A program made the translations under genes and the position numbers. This document shows, one piece after another, positions 43,228 through 50,772 of a DNA stretch of 64,000 bases. Position 1 is the stretch's first letter; each line of letters begins with the position of its first letter. The stretch is from CAZTHK01 sp964613215 (lineage in GTDB: Bacteria; Krumholzibacteriota; Krumholzibacteriia; Krumholzibacteriales; CAZTHK01), in contig CAZTHK010000007.1 of the NCBI GenBank assembly GCA_964613215.1, positions 1 to 64,000 on the forward strand. Direction: 5' to 3'. Under the pieces are notes generated by a model. The model was not told where the DNA came from. It searched no databases and worked only from the letters and a program-made list of their open reading frames with translations.

Positions 43228-43232
43228 CCTCC
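43228..43232 (-). promoter_or_regulatory. Ribosome binding site deciding the arcC start
   Basis: Minus-strand GGAGG with a 5-base gap to TTG 43222. There is no ATG between this point and LGGNAI, so the TTG is the only start that gives the normal N-terminus. Confidence 0.75.
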
Positions 43233-43300
43233 GCAAAAATAGTGCCCCCTGGTGAAGCATGGAAACCCCACCAGGGGAATTTATTCACACAGCGCTCTTA

Positions 43301-44452
43301 TCAGAGCACTTTCTTTATTTTTTCCAGAGCCTTTCTGATATTCTCCTGGGAATTAGCGTAGGAAAATCTGAGATACCCCTCTCCGTATTTACCGAAGCTG
43401 GTCCCGCTCAGACCGGCTACTCCTCCCTTCTCCAGAAGATGCTCTTCCAGTTCCTTGGACTTCATGCCAGTGCCGGTGATGTTGGGAAAGACGTAGAAGG
43501 AACCTTTGGGCCTGAGGCATTTGAATCCCTCTATTTCATTGAGTCCGTCCACGATGACATCTCTTCTGGCTTTGAATTCAGCCATCATCTTCCTGGACTC
43601 ATCCTGGGACCCCACAATTGCCTCTATTCCCGCTCTCTGTGTGAAGCTAGCAGTACAGGAGTTACTGTTGGTCTGAAGTTTTGCAATCTGCCCGGCGAGT
43701 TCTGCAGGCATGGCTGCATAACCCAGCCTCCAGCCTGTCATGGCATAGGTTTTGGAATGTCCCTCCAGCAGGATAGTTCTATTCTTCACCTCGGGGTAAT
43801 CGTATATACTTACATGCTCCCCTTCATATACCATCTTGCTGTATACCTCGTCACTGAGAATCCAGGCATCGTGCTTCTCAGCCAGTTCGGCGATACCCTT
43901 CATATCATCAGGAGTCAGGAACCCGCCGGTGGGATTCTGGGGAGAGTTGATGATAATCATCTTGGTATTATCATTGAACAGTTCCCTCACTTCATCCAGG
44001 TCGAAAGAAAATTTCTTCTCTTCCCTCAAGGGAGCGGGAACCGGCCTGGCGCCTACAAAATTGATAACCGACTCATATATGGGGAATCCGGGATTGGGAT
44101 AGATGACCTCGTCCCCTGAATCAACCAGAGCCAGGATGGAGAAGAAAAGGATCGGCTTTGCTCCCGGAGTAACCACTATGTTCTCCGGTTTAGTCTCCAG
44201 CCCCCTGTCTTCTGTTATAAAACTGGCAAATACCTCCCTGGTTTCAGGAAGTCCCGCTGAAGGGCCATAGTGGGTGTAACCTTCATTGAGAGCTTCTATG
44301 GCTGCATCCACAATATTCCTGGGAGTATCAAAATCAGGTTCGCCTATCTCCAGGTGGATTACCTCCCTTCCTTCCGCCTCCATTTCCTTCGCCCGGGCAA
44401 GTACCTCAAAGGCCGTCTCTGTACCTAACCTGCTCATTCTTTCGGCAAGCAT
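43301..44452 (-). CDS. Class I aminotransferase, aspartate aminotransferase-like
   Basis: A 383-residue PLP enzyme of fold type I. LEIGEPDFDTPRNIVDAA near 34-51, TPGAKPILFFSILALVD near 91-107, NPGFPIYESV, NSPQNPTGGFL and LEGHSKTYAMTGWRLGY (PLP lysine) match the aspartate/aromatic aminotransferase group. The exact amino acid donor is not fixed by motifs. ATG 44452 has AAGGAGGAGAT directly upstream, and a near-consensus promoter lies 60 bases further on. First gene of the run aminotransferase, arcC, larA-like, purD, purE, tsaC. Confidence 0.88.
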   Translation of the reverse strand: MLAERMSRLGTETAFEVLARAKEMEAEGREVIHLEIGEPDFDTPRNIVDAAIEALNEGYTHYGPSAGLPETREVFASFITEDRGLETKPENIVVTPGAKPILFFSILALVDSGDEVIYPNPGFPIYESVINFVGARPVPAPLREEKKFSFDLDEVRELFNDNTKMIIINSPQNPTGGFLTPDDMKGIAELAEKHDAWILSDEVYSKMVYEGEHVSIYDYPEVKNRTILLEGHSKTYAMTGWRLGYAAMPAELAGQIAKLQTNSNSCTASFTQRAGIEAIVGSQDESRKMMAEFKARRDVIVDGLNEIEGFKCLRPKGSFYVFPNITGTGMKSKELEEHLLEKGGVAGLSGTSFGKYGEGYLRFSYANSQENIRKALEKIKKVL

Positions 44453-44511
44453 ATCTCCTCCTTGAACAGCTAATCCATAAATTTCATGCTTCTCCGTTCA
44501 CAGGGTATAAT

Positions 44512-44540
44512 ATCATATGTTTTAATTGTTACATTGTCAA
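44512..44540 (-). promoter_or_regulatory. Strong sigma70-type promoter of the aminotransferase-arcC run
   Basis: Minus-strand consensus TTGACA (44540-44535), 17-base spacer, TATGAT (44517-44512). The best housekeeping promoter in the window. Confidence 0.8.
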
Positions 44541-44710
44541 TGATTTGCTCCTGAAGTTTCTGAAGTTTTACAAATTTCCGCAATCCGATCCGGGTGATCA
44601 TACGATTCTCAGGAGCCGGCCTTTAATCAGAAAAACCACTGAAAACAAGTAATTATAATTCCGGCATTCAGTCAATAAGCCTTGCAGCTGAAGATCAGGG
44701 GGGCGGAAAG

Positions 44711-46243
44711 TTAACGTGAGGCCAGATAATGCTCGATTTCCCTTCTTACTTCATCCCTTATCTTACCCCTGGACCTGGCTAGTTTCTGAAGGGTAACCCG
44801 GTCAATATATCTTACATGGATGAACTTACGCAGGCTGTTCACCGGTATCCTGGCAGGATTCATTATAAGGTTGAGAGGAACATCCCTGTTCTGAGCTCCG
44901 GTATATAGGGATCTGGTATTACATATGATGGAGAGTACCCTGGATGAACGGCATTTTATCGAAATGAGCGATACCACCCCCGGTTTCATCGCAGCCTTGG
45001 GATTATTCAGAATATTTATCAGGAATGTTTCATTATCCACATTGGAAAGAACCAGTGAACGGTAACTGACAGAGTAACCGCCGGTTGCTACATCCCAGTC
45101 CACTTCGCAGGGTGTCTCATCCGCATTTATGAACAGATCCGAGGGTATCTCCCTCAGATCGGCCGTTAACATTTCTTCTTCCACTTCCATCCCGTTAAGT
45201 TCTGTCAGGGAGGGCAGCCGCTTACCCCTCGGAACCATGAACTCCATTACTCCATCACCGGCATGTTCCACAAACATAACCAAACTGCCCATGAAATTGG
45301 ATTCCATCCCACCTCTTCCCAGTTCGGGATGGCTGTTTATCGCCCCGGCCAGGGAGGTTCCGGTCCTTAAATCCGGCTGACTGTGCATTTTGACAGACTG
45401 CTGATTGAACATGGACATAAGGATATCCCCCCACTCTACCCTGCCAATTTCCGCCTCCACCAACTTCCACCGCTCCCCCAACTTCCTGCGGATAAAAAGC
45501 ACTTCACTCTCTTCTGTCATATCCGCTTCCATAACCTGCGATCTCCATTCGATTTCGTCCAGCCTGGATTTCAGGTGCAGGAGGGTCTTACCATGGTTGT
45601 CCGGATGGATGGAAGCGATAATCTTCTTCAAACGCCTGTCCAGAGCTTCCAGCTCGATTTTGGCCCGTTCCTTTACGGCATTATTCCATTTCGGATCCGG
45701 ATCGGAGAGTGCTCGCCGCACCTGCCTTGGCCAATACTCCCAGAGATTCCCATCTTCCGGCGTCCCGGAGCCTGGAAGCTGCCGGGAGAGGGAAATCATT
45801 ATAACCTTCTTCTTGAACCACTCATCCCTCTCTTCCAGTTTAATTCCTCTTTTTTCATTATCCACTATCCTTCCCATAATCCTTCGCAAGCTGGAAAATT
45901 CCACCAGGTCAGCCACTATCATCTCCATCGGCGTAATGGCAAACAGAGCGGAATAGAGCAATCTGATGGCTGCTGCTTCGCCGGTGGAAGCCATTGAAAC
46001 TATTTTCAGCATCTCATTACCGGGCTGTTCCGATTCAAAGAGGTATTCCGCCAGGGCCTCAGCTCGCTGAAAGGGCGAAATAATACCGGCTATCTCTTCC
46101 AGGTCCTCTCTCCTCCCCGGTTCAGGCAGAAAGGCAGCCATGGCCTCCCTGTACTTACGGAAGGGTGAAAGGAAGGGAACGGGAAGAACCTTTCTCCCCG
46201 ATTCTGCTCCTGTATAGGTTATGACACGTTGATTATTCATCAT
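44711..46243 (-). CDS. Uncharacterised 510-residue cytoplasmic protein
   Basis: I do not recognise this protein. It has no signal peptide or membrane segment. The first 110 residues are helical (FLSPFRKYREAMAAFLPEP, ISPFQRAEALAEYLF), followed by charged helices to about 260, then a mixed beta-rich half (GSLVMFVEHAGDGVMEFMVPRGKRLPSL, VDWDVATGGYSVSYRSLVLSNVDN) and a basic C-terminus (SRGKIRDEVRREIEHYLASR). It lies 40 bases after the helix-hairpin-helix envelope gene and ends that run, so a cytoplasmic partner role is possible but unproved. Confidence 0.7.
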   Translation of the reverse strand: MMNNQRVITYTGAESGRKVLPVPFLSPFRKYREAMAAFLPEPGRREDLEEIAGIISPFQRAEALAEYLFESEQPGNEMLKIVSMASTGEAAAIRLLYSALFAITPMEMIVADLVEFSSLRRIMGRIVDNEKRGIKLEERDEWFKKKVIMISLSRQLPGSGTPEDGNLWEYWPRQVRRALSDPDPKWNNAVKERAKIELEALDRRLKKIIASIHPDNHGKTLLHLKSRLDEIEWRSQVMEADMTEESEVLFIRRKLGERWKLVEAEIGRVEWGDILMSMFNQQSVKMHSQPDLRTGTSLAGAINSHPELGRGGMESNFMGSLVMFVEHAGDGVMEFMVPRGKRLPSLTELNGMEVEEEMLTADLREIPSDLFINADETPCEVDWDVATGGYSVSYRSLVLSNVDNETFLINILNNPKAAMKPGVVSLISIKCRSSRVLSIICNTRSLYTGAQNRDVPLNLIMNPARIPVNSLRKFIHVRYIDRVTLQKLARSRGKIRDEVRREIEHYLASR

Positions 46244-46283
46244 AAACTGTGGGTATGCAGGAATAGTTCCAAGTGCGGAAACA

Positions 46284-47969
46284 TTACATCTTCAGCTTGT
46301 ATTCCATCTGCAGGCCGCCCCTCAGAATCGTGCCATTTTCCATTGTGATTGCCCCGGTTATGGTGATGCCCCAGAGTTCAGCCGTTACATTCAGATTGCC
46401 CATCCATCCATTTCCACCACACATCTTCCATGGAAATTCACCCTTCAGAGAGGGTTGATAGAAATAAAAATATTCAGTGCCTCTGAGGGAACGGTAGAGG
46501 CTGAAGGAAAGATCGCACCCGGTTGAAGCACGGGCCGTTCTGAATCTCAGCAGACCGGATAAGAGGAATCCCTCCGAATTATTATCCCGGTTGTACTGGG
46601 TTCCCGTTCGCAGGCGTACTGCTCCGGCCGGAGAGGCATCCAACACCAGTTTCAACCTTTCCTTTTCACTCCCCTTCCCTCCGTCACTCACAGGAAATGG
46701 TATGTAATTAAATAAGTTGTCATTTCTGAACGACCAGGACAACCTGGCCTTTCCCCAGCTGTAGTCCTGGACTACCCCGGCATCAAGGTTCAATCTTTCT
46801 TTTCCTCCCGCAGCATCACCACTCCTGGAACATTCCACCGCACATCTGAGTATGGTTCCGGAGAAGAATCTTCTCTTCATCATCCAGATAACTCCCCTCT
46901 TCGCAGATCCTCTCGAACCCACCGTCCCCGGTATGCCGGCATAACAGTTTTCCACCCCGGGTGGAAGAAGATGAAAAAGAAAACCCGTTTCTGTTCTGCC
47001 AGCATCCACATTGATCCCCCACACCATCGCTCCTCCATCCGGAAATCCGGGTATCAGTTCCCATCCCATTATACCGTAGTCAAATATCCATCTTCCATCC
47101 AGCCCTGCTGCGCATCTGCTTCTGTCCGGATAAAGCGCGGATGTTACCCCCATACGGATATCCTCCCCCTTAAATTCAAACCTTGCCCCTGCTATCTTCC
47201 CATCCTCCAGAACAAAACCTCCCTGCCGGTATCGCCCGGGCCATCCTGCAAAGATGGTTCCACCTGTGGTATCCAGTTGTAATTCAGCGGCCGCACCCCG
47301 AACGACCCTTCCGTAGAATGAAGTCCTCCCCGCAATCCACCTGTAACCATCAACCGGAAAACGTGAGGTGAAGGGATAGTAAAAAGATGAAGCTTTAAAC
47401 ATCAGCCCCATGGCAAAATCAGGAAGGAAATCTCCTCCGTGAATTATAACCCTGCTCCGGTATAATTTGATATTTGCATATGCAGCCCCACATTTACCCT
47501 CCCCGGATTGCCTGGCACGCCAGACAAAGCGTTTATCCTCATTTCTTAGAGATAAATACTCCTCCAACTCGGGGCATCCGTCCGGTTTCATGCCTGTATA
47601 TTTTGTTCTGCTGTAAAGATTTACCGGATTATTGCTGGGAAGAATAATATAATCACTGAACCGGTAAAGAATCGATAATTCCCGGGGAGTAAGCATGTTA
47701 ATCCAATCTTGCTCTCTCCCGCCGCTGCCCGCCAGAACCTCCATAAGCCTCCGGGCGAGCCATGAAGGAAAACCGGGTATAGAAATCAAAACGCTGTAAC
47801 TGGCCTTTTTCAAATCGACCGGATTCTCCTTCAGAATTACAGCCCATTCCGCACTGTAATCTTCCCCCCCTCTGGAGGGATGAATATAATCCTCCCCCAT
47901 ACACCATCCGGTAAAAACAGTCATAAAATAAGTCAGGACCAATAAAACCAGGACTGCTTTCGATATCAT
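46284..47969 (-). CDS. Envelope protein with N-terminal helix-hairpin-helix and beta-rich body
   Basis: About 561 residues from ATG 47969, which shares one base with the upstream stop (TGATG) and has GGAGGTGG about 8 bases before. A signal peptide (AVLVLLVLTYFMTVFTG) is followed by VDLKKASYSVLISIPGFPSWLARRLMEVL, a ComEA-like helix-hairpin-helix found here outside the cytoplasm. The remaining 430 residues read like an outer-membrane barrel (GAAYANIKLYRSRVIIHGGDFLPDFAMGLMF, ending LQMEYKLKM). HHH-plus-barrel proteins of unknown role occur in FCB-type genomes. Candidate DNA contact at the surface is speculation. Confidence 0.65.
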   Translation of the reverse strand: MISKAVLVLLVLTYFMTVFTGWCMGEDYIHPSRGGEDYSAEWAVILKENPVDLKKASYSVLISIPGFPSWLARRLMEVLAGSGGREQDWINMLTPRELSILYRFSDYIILPSNNPVNLYSRTKYTGMKPDGCPELEEYLSLRNEDKRFVWRARQSGEGKCGAAYANIKLYRSRVIIHGGDFLPDFAMGLMFKASSFYYPFTSRFPVDGYRWIAGRTSFYGRVVRGAAAELQLDTTGGTIFAGWPGRYRQGGFVLEDGKIAGARFEFKGEDIRMGVTSALYPDRSRCAAGLDGRWIFDYGIMGWELIPGFPDGGAMVWGINVDAGRTETGFLFHLLPPGVENCYAGIPGTVGSRGSAKRGVIWMMKRRFFSGTILRCAVECSRSGDAAGGKERLNLDAGVVQDYSWGKARLSWSFRNDNLFNYIPFPVSDGGKGSEKERLKLVLDASPAGAVRLRTGTQYNRDNNSEGFLLSGLLRFRTARASTGCDLSFSLYRSLRGTEYFYFYQPSLKGEFPWKMCGGNGWMGNLNVTAELWGITITGAITMENGTILRGGLQMEYKLKM

Positions 47970-48832
47970 CACTTCCACCACCTCCCCATGCCAATCGAAA
48001 AAGTCATACCCAGGGTGGGATGATTCCTGCATGAAACTGCAATTATCATCGACCCCGATTTCAAGCAGGCGGCAGATGAGAATTGGTGAGTGGTAAATAT
48101 GTAACCCCACATAATTGAAAAGTGTTCACATAACCATATCTCCAAACCGGTGCTGTTTTCATTATACCCCCACCCCTCTCTTCTCCGGTGCCATACCGCC
48201 CTGAATCTTCCCAGACCCATGGATACTCCCCATCCGCAACAGCTGCGCCACTTTTCTCCAAACCTTCCAGTGGAACACTCCCAGCCGGCTGACAGGAAGA
48301 GATCATCCCGGGGTTGATTATCTCCATTGCCCTCTTCACCGCCGTATACATGATCTCCCCCTCCCAGCAGATTTACTGTCCAGCCGTATAAGCAGCCTGT
48401 CCGGTACCGGCCGGAGAACCCCCTGACTCCGGCTCCCTTTACCTGCGGGCCCAGATAAAACTGAAGGTAACGCCTCCACAGATAACGGCTGTATACCAGG
48501 GTGAAATCATCCTGCCGGTACAGATGATGTCTCATCAGTGACCACCCCAGCCAGACAGAATAATGCAGCGAACTATAGCCCGCCTTGAAATAGTAGCTGT
48601 TCAATCCATCCATGGAATATGGGTTGGCAAGGGAAGCCATCAGATGGATAGTCGCCTTATCATGATAGTGGAACAGAGGATTGACCCTTTCGCCCGGATA
48701 GGGTGATCTTCCCCTTCCCTCCATCCACGGGGGTAATCCCGGCACTTCAGAAAAACCTCTGCAGGGCAGGAAAACCGCTGTAAAGATAGTTGTTATTATT
48801 ACCAGCTTCCGGGGGACTGTACCGCCACACAC
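47969..48832 (-). CDS. Exported beta-rich protein, probable outer-membrane barrel
   Basis: About 287 residues from GTG 48832, the only start that gives a normal signal peptide (VPRKLVIITTIFTAVFLPC). The frame stays open to 48952, inside the preceding gene. The mature part is rich in Tyr, Trp and Gly: FKAGYSSLHYSVWLGWSLM, RYLQFYLGPQVKGAGVRGF, CGWGVSMGLGRF, ending MTFSIGMGRWWK. Alternating strands and the aromatic end suggest a barrel of 10-14 strands. Many cysteines (about 9) are unusual for an outer-membrane protein. It overlaps the lamin-tail gene by 34 bases and is coupled to the HHH protein. Confidence 0.55.
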   Translation of the reverse strand: MCGGTVPRKLVIITTIFTAVFLPCRGFSEVPGLPPWMEGRGRSPYPGERVNPLFHYHDKATIHLMASLANPYSMDGLNSYYFKAGYSSLHYSVWLGWSLMRHHLYRQDDFTLVYSRYLWRRYLQFYLGPQVKGAGVRGFSGRYRTGCLYGWTVNLLGGGDHVYGGEEGNGDNQPRDDLFLSAGWECSTGRFGEKWRSCCGWGVSMGLGRFRAVWHRRREGWGYNENSTGLEIWLCEHFSIMWGYIFTTHQFSSAACLKSGSMIIAVSCRNHPTLGMTFSIGMGRWWK

Positions 48833-50502
48833 ATCTTTTCCCTTCTGCACACCATACCTCCACTCTTCATATACTCCACCACACATATATACAGTCCGGT
48901 GGGAACATCCTTGCCGGAGGAGGATTTCCCGTCCCACCTGCAAGAGAAGCACCTGGCTCCTCCTGATTCTCCGAAAAGATTCCTGACTTCGAATCCTGAC
49001 ATATCGAATATTCTCACCGAAAATCCATTCTCCCCATCCCTCATTCTTCCGGATATCAAAAGAGAACCATCCCTGTCCGGACAGAATGGATTGGGCAGGA
49101 GATTCAATCCACCACTGTATTCCGCCTCCTCAGAATACACCGAATTCGACCTGCCCGGCGTGGACCCTTCTGCGGCTGAGCACCGGTGCCATATCTCCCC
49201 CCCACCAGTACTGCAGCAATCCACCCGGTACCGCTCTACAGAATATCCCCGGCGCCCTTCCGACAGATCGCTGAACCATACCATTTCAGCAAGCACACCA
49301 TCCCGGTAAAGCATAACCGCATCCGCCGGAATACCCTCACCCCCCTGATTGTTCAGGATGGGCCAACCCTCCTCTACCCCCATGAGCATGGCCCCGGCAA
49401 CCCTGCCCTCCAACTGATCAGGATACCTTGCCAATACCAGGAATCCACCACTCTCCAGTATAACCCGCCGGCTGGTGATAGATTTTCTATTCATCCGGGA
49501 GTCGCTGATACTCCAGGAGCTCAGATCAACCGATCGGGATGATATATTGTACAATTCGATCCACTCACTCCCGTATGGACCGGGATTGTACATTATCTCA
49601 TTAACTATCAGTGGTCCCGGCGAAAAATATACCCTCCTGCGTGCACAATCATTCCACCCATTCATATCCCCCTCTCCCCGGAGCCGGATTTCAACCTCGG
49701 CATTACTCACCTGTACTGCAGAACCGGATACATTTGCTGTTTCCACACCACCTGGTTTCAAATTCAGGGAGATGCTCCTTCCACCGCAGCGCAGTGATTC
49801 CACCTCAGATATAATAAATAGATCGACACCCACCGCTTTCCTGAATTCCTTCAGGCCCCGGTTGTGAAATTCAACCTCTATATCCCACAACCTTCCCCTG
49901 CATGGAAGCAAGTAGCTTTTTTTGAAGTAAACCCCGATATCCAGGTCGAAGAAATTGGCCCTGCCCGGCGAAGGTTCTTCTACCACAAAGTCGGCGTAAT
50001 TTATACCGGTGTCTGCTCCATCCGGTTTTCTGGAGAGACTGAAACCTTCCCCGGTGAGTATAGCCGGTCTGCCTTCATAATGGCTGGGAGAATCGAGATC
50101 ACCATACCCCACCAGGTCTTCCACATGTCCTTCCACCAAAAGACAGACGGCATCGGGGCCATTTTCCACCCTTCCCCTCAGCAGCATTTCTTCGGGAGGA
50201 TGATAATTTTCACCGGGTATAAGAAGGCATTGTCCGGCCGGAAGAGCCACCGGTCCGTTTGACTCCCACAGTGTCCTGAAATCGCCACTCCTGCCATCGA
50301 TCAGTTCCAGCCTGCAGCCGGAAACTTCCACCATCACAGCACCGTTGTTATACAATTCGATATACTCCCAACCCCTGTCGTAACCGGGGTGGTCATAGTA
50401 TACCTCGTTGATTACTATTTCAGAATGAACGGGTCGAGGAAAAACCGAATATAGATTGAGAACAATTATTAGAATTACAACAATCCGGAACCGGCACATC
50501 AT
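48799..50502 (-). CDS. Secreted lamin-tail-domain protein with FlgD/T9SS-type C-terminus
   Basis: A 567-residue exported protein. The signal peptide IVVILIIVLNLYSVFPRPVHS is followed by two lamin-tail domains: IVINEVYYDHPGYDRGWEYIELYN near 29-52 and LIVNEIMYNPGPYGSEWIELYN near 297-318. Between them lies a CARDB-like beta domain. The C-terminal 90 residues (LLPNPFCPDRDGS, VRIFDMSGFEVRNL, WDGKSSSGKDVPTGLYICVVEY) match FlgD-like/T9SS sorting domains. The protein is expected at the cell surface. Strong RBS (GAAGGAGGAGG) and own promoter. First gene of the run that includes the barrel-like and HHH proteins. Confidence 0.78.
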   Translation of the reverse strand: MMCRFRIVVILIIVLNLYSVFPRPVHSEIVINEVYYDHPGYDRGWEYIELYNNGAVMVEVSGCRLELIDGRSGDFRTLWESNGPVALPAGQCLLIPGENYHPPEEMLLRGRVENGPDAVCLLVEGHVEDLVGYGDLDSPSHYEGRPAILTGEGFSLSRKPDGADTGINYADFVVEEPSPGRANFFDLDIGVYFKKSYLLPCRGRLWDIEVEFHNRGLKEFRKAVGVDLFIISEVESLRCGGRSISLNLKPGGVETANVSGSAVQVSNAEVEIRLRGEGDMNGWNDCARRRVYFSPGPLIVNEIMYNPGPYGSEWIELYNISSRSVDLSSWSISDSRMNRKSITSRRVILESGGFLVLARYPDQLEGRVAGAMLMGVEEGWPILNNQGGEGIPADAVMLYRDGVLAEMVWFSDLSEGRRGYSVERYRVDCCSTGGGEIWHRCSAAEGSTPGRSNSVYSEEAEYSGGLNLLPNPFCPDRDGSLLISGRMRDGENGFSVRIFDMSGFEVRNLFGESGGARCFSCRWDGKSSSGKDVPTGLYICVVEYMKSGGMVCRREKMCVAVQSPGSW

Positions 50503-50537
50503 CCACTCCCTCCTCCTTCACATCCAGTTACTTTTTT

Positions 50538-50566
50538 ACTTTAAGGGACAGGCTGTCCGGATTCAA
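50538..50566 (-). promoter_or_regulatory. Promoter with perfect palindrome in the spacer (lamin-tail run)
   Basis: Minus-strand TTGAAT (50566-50561), 17-base spacer, TAAAGT (50543-50538). The spacer holds the perfect palindrome GGACAG-c-CTGTCC (50546-50558), a likely operator. The start site would be about 30 bases before ATG 50502. Confidence 0.5.
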
Positions 50567-50772
50567 TAATTTTCTTGAATTTCTCTGATTTTAATCCAGC
50601 CGGAAATATATATCAGCGGTAGTACAGAACAGTAACCATATGGCTTTTATTGGAGTTTCCCTGAAAATCAGGGCAGTAAATCCATAAGATGTCCGAGGTT
50701 AGAAGGGTATCGATATTAACAGGTGGAACTGGTTTCATCCGCTTTGCCGCAACTATCAATTGTTGCTTATAG

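Noticed and set aside
50659..50673. CCCTGA-aaa-TCAGGG hairpin after the VWA gene as a terminator
   Set aside because: No U run on either strand after the stem.
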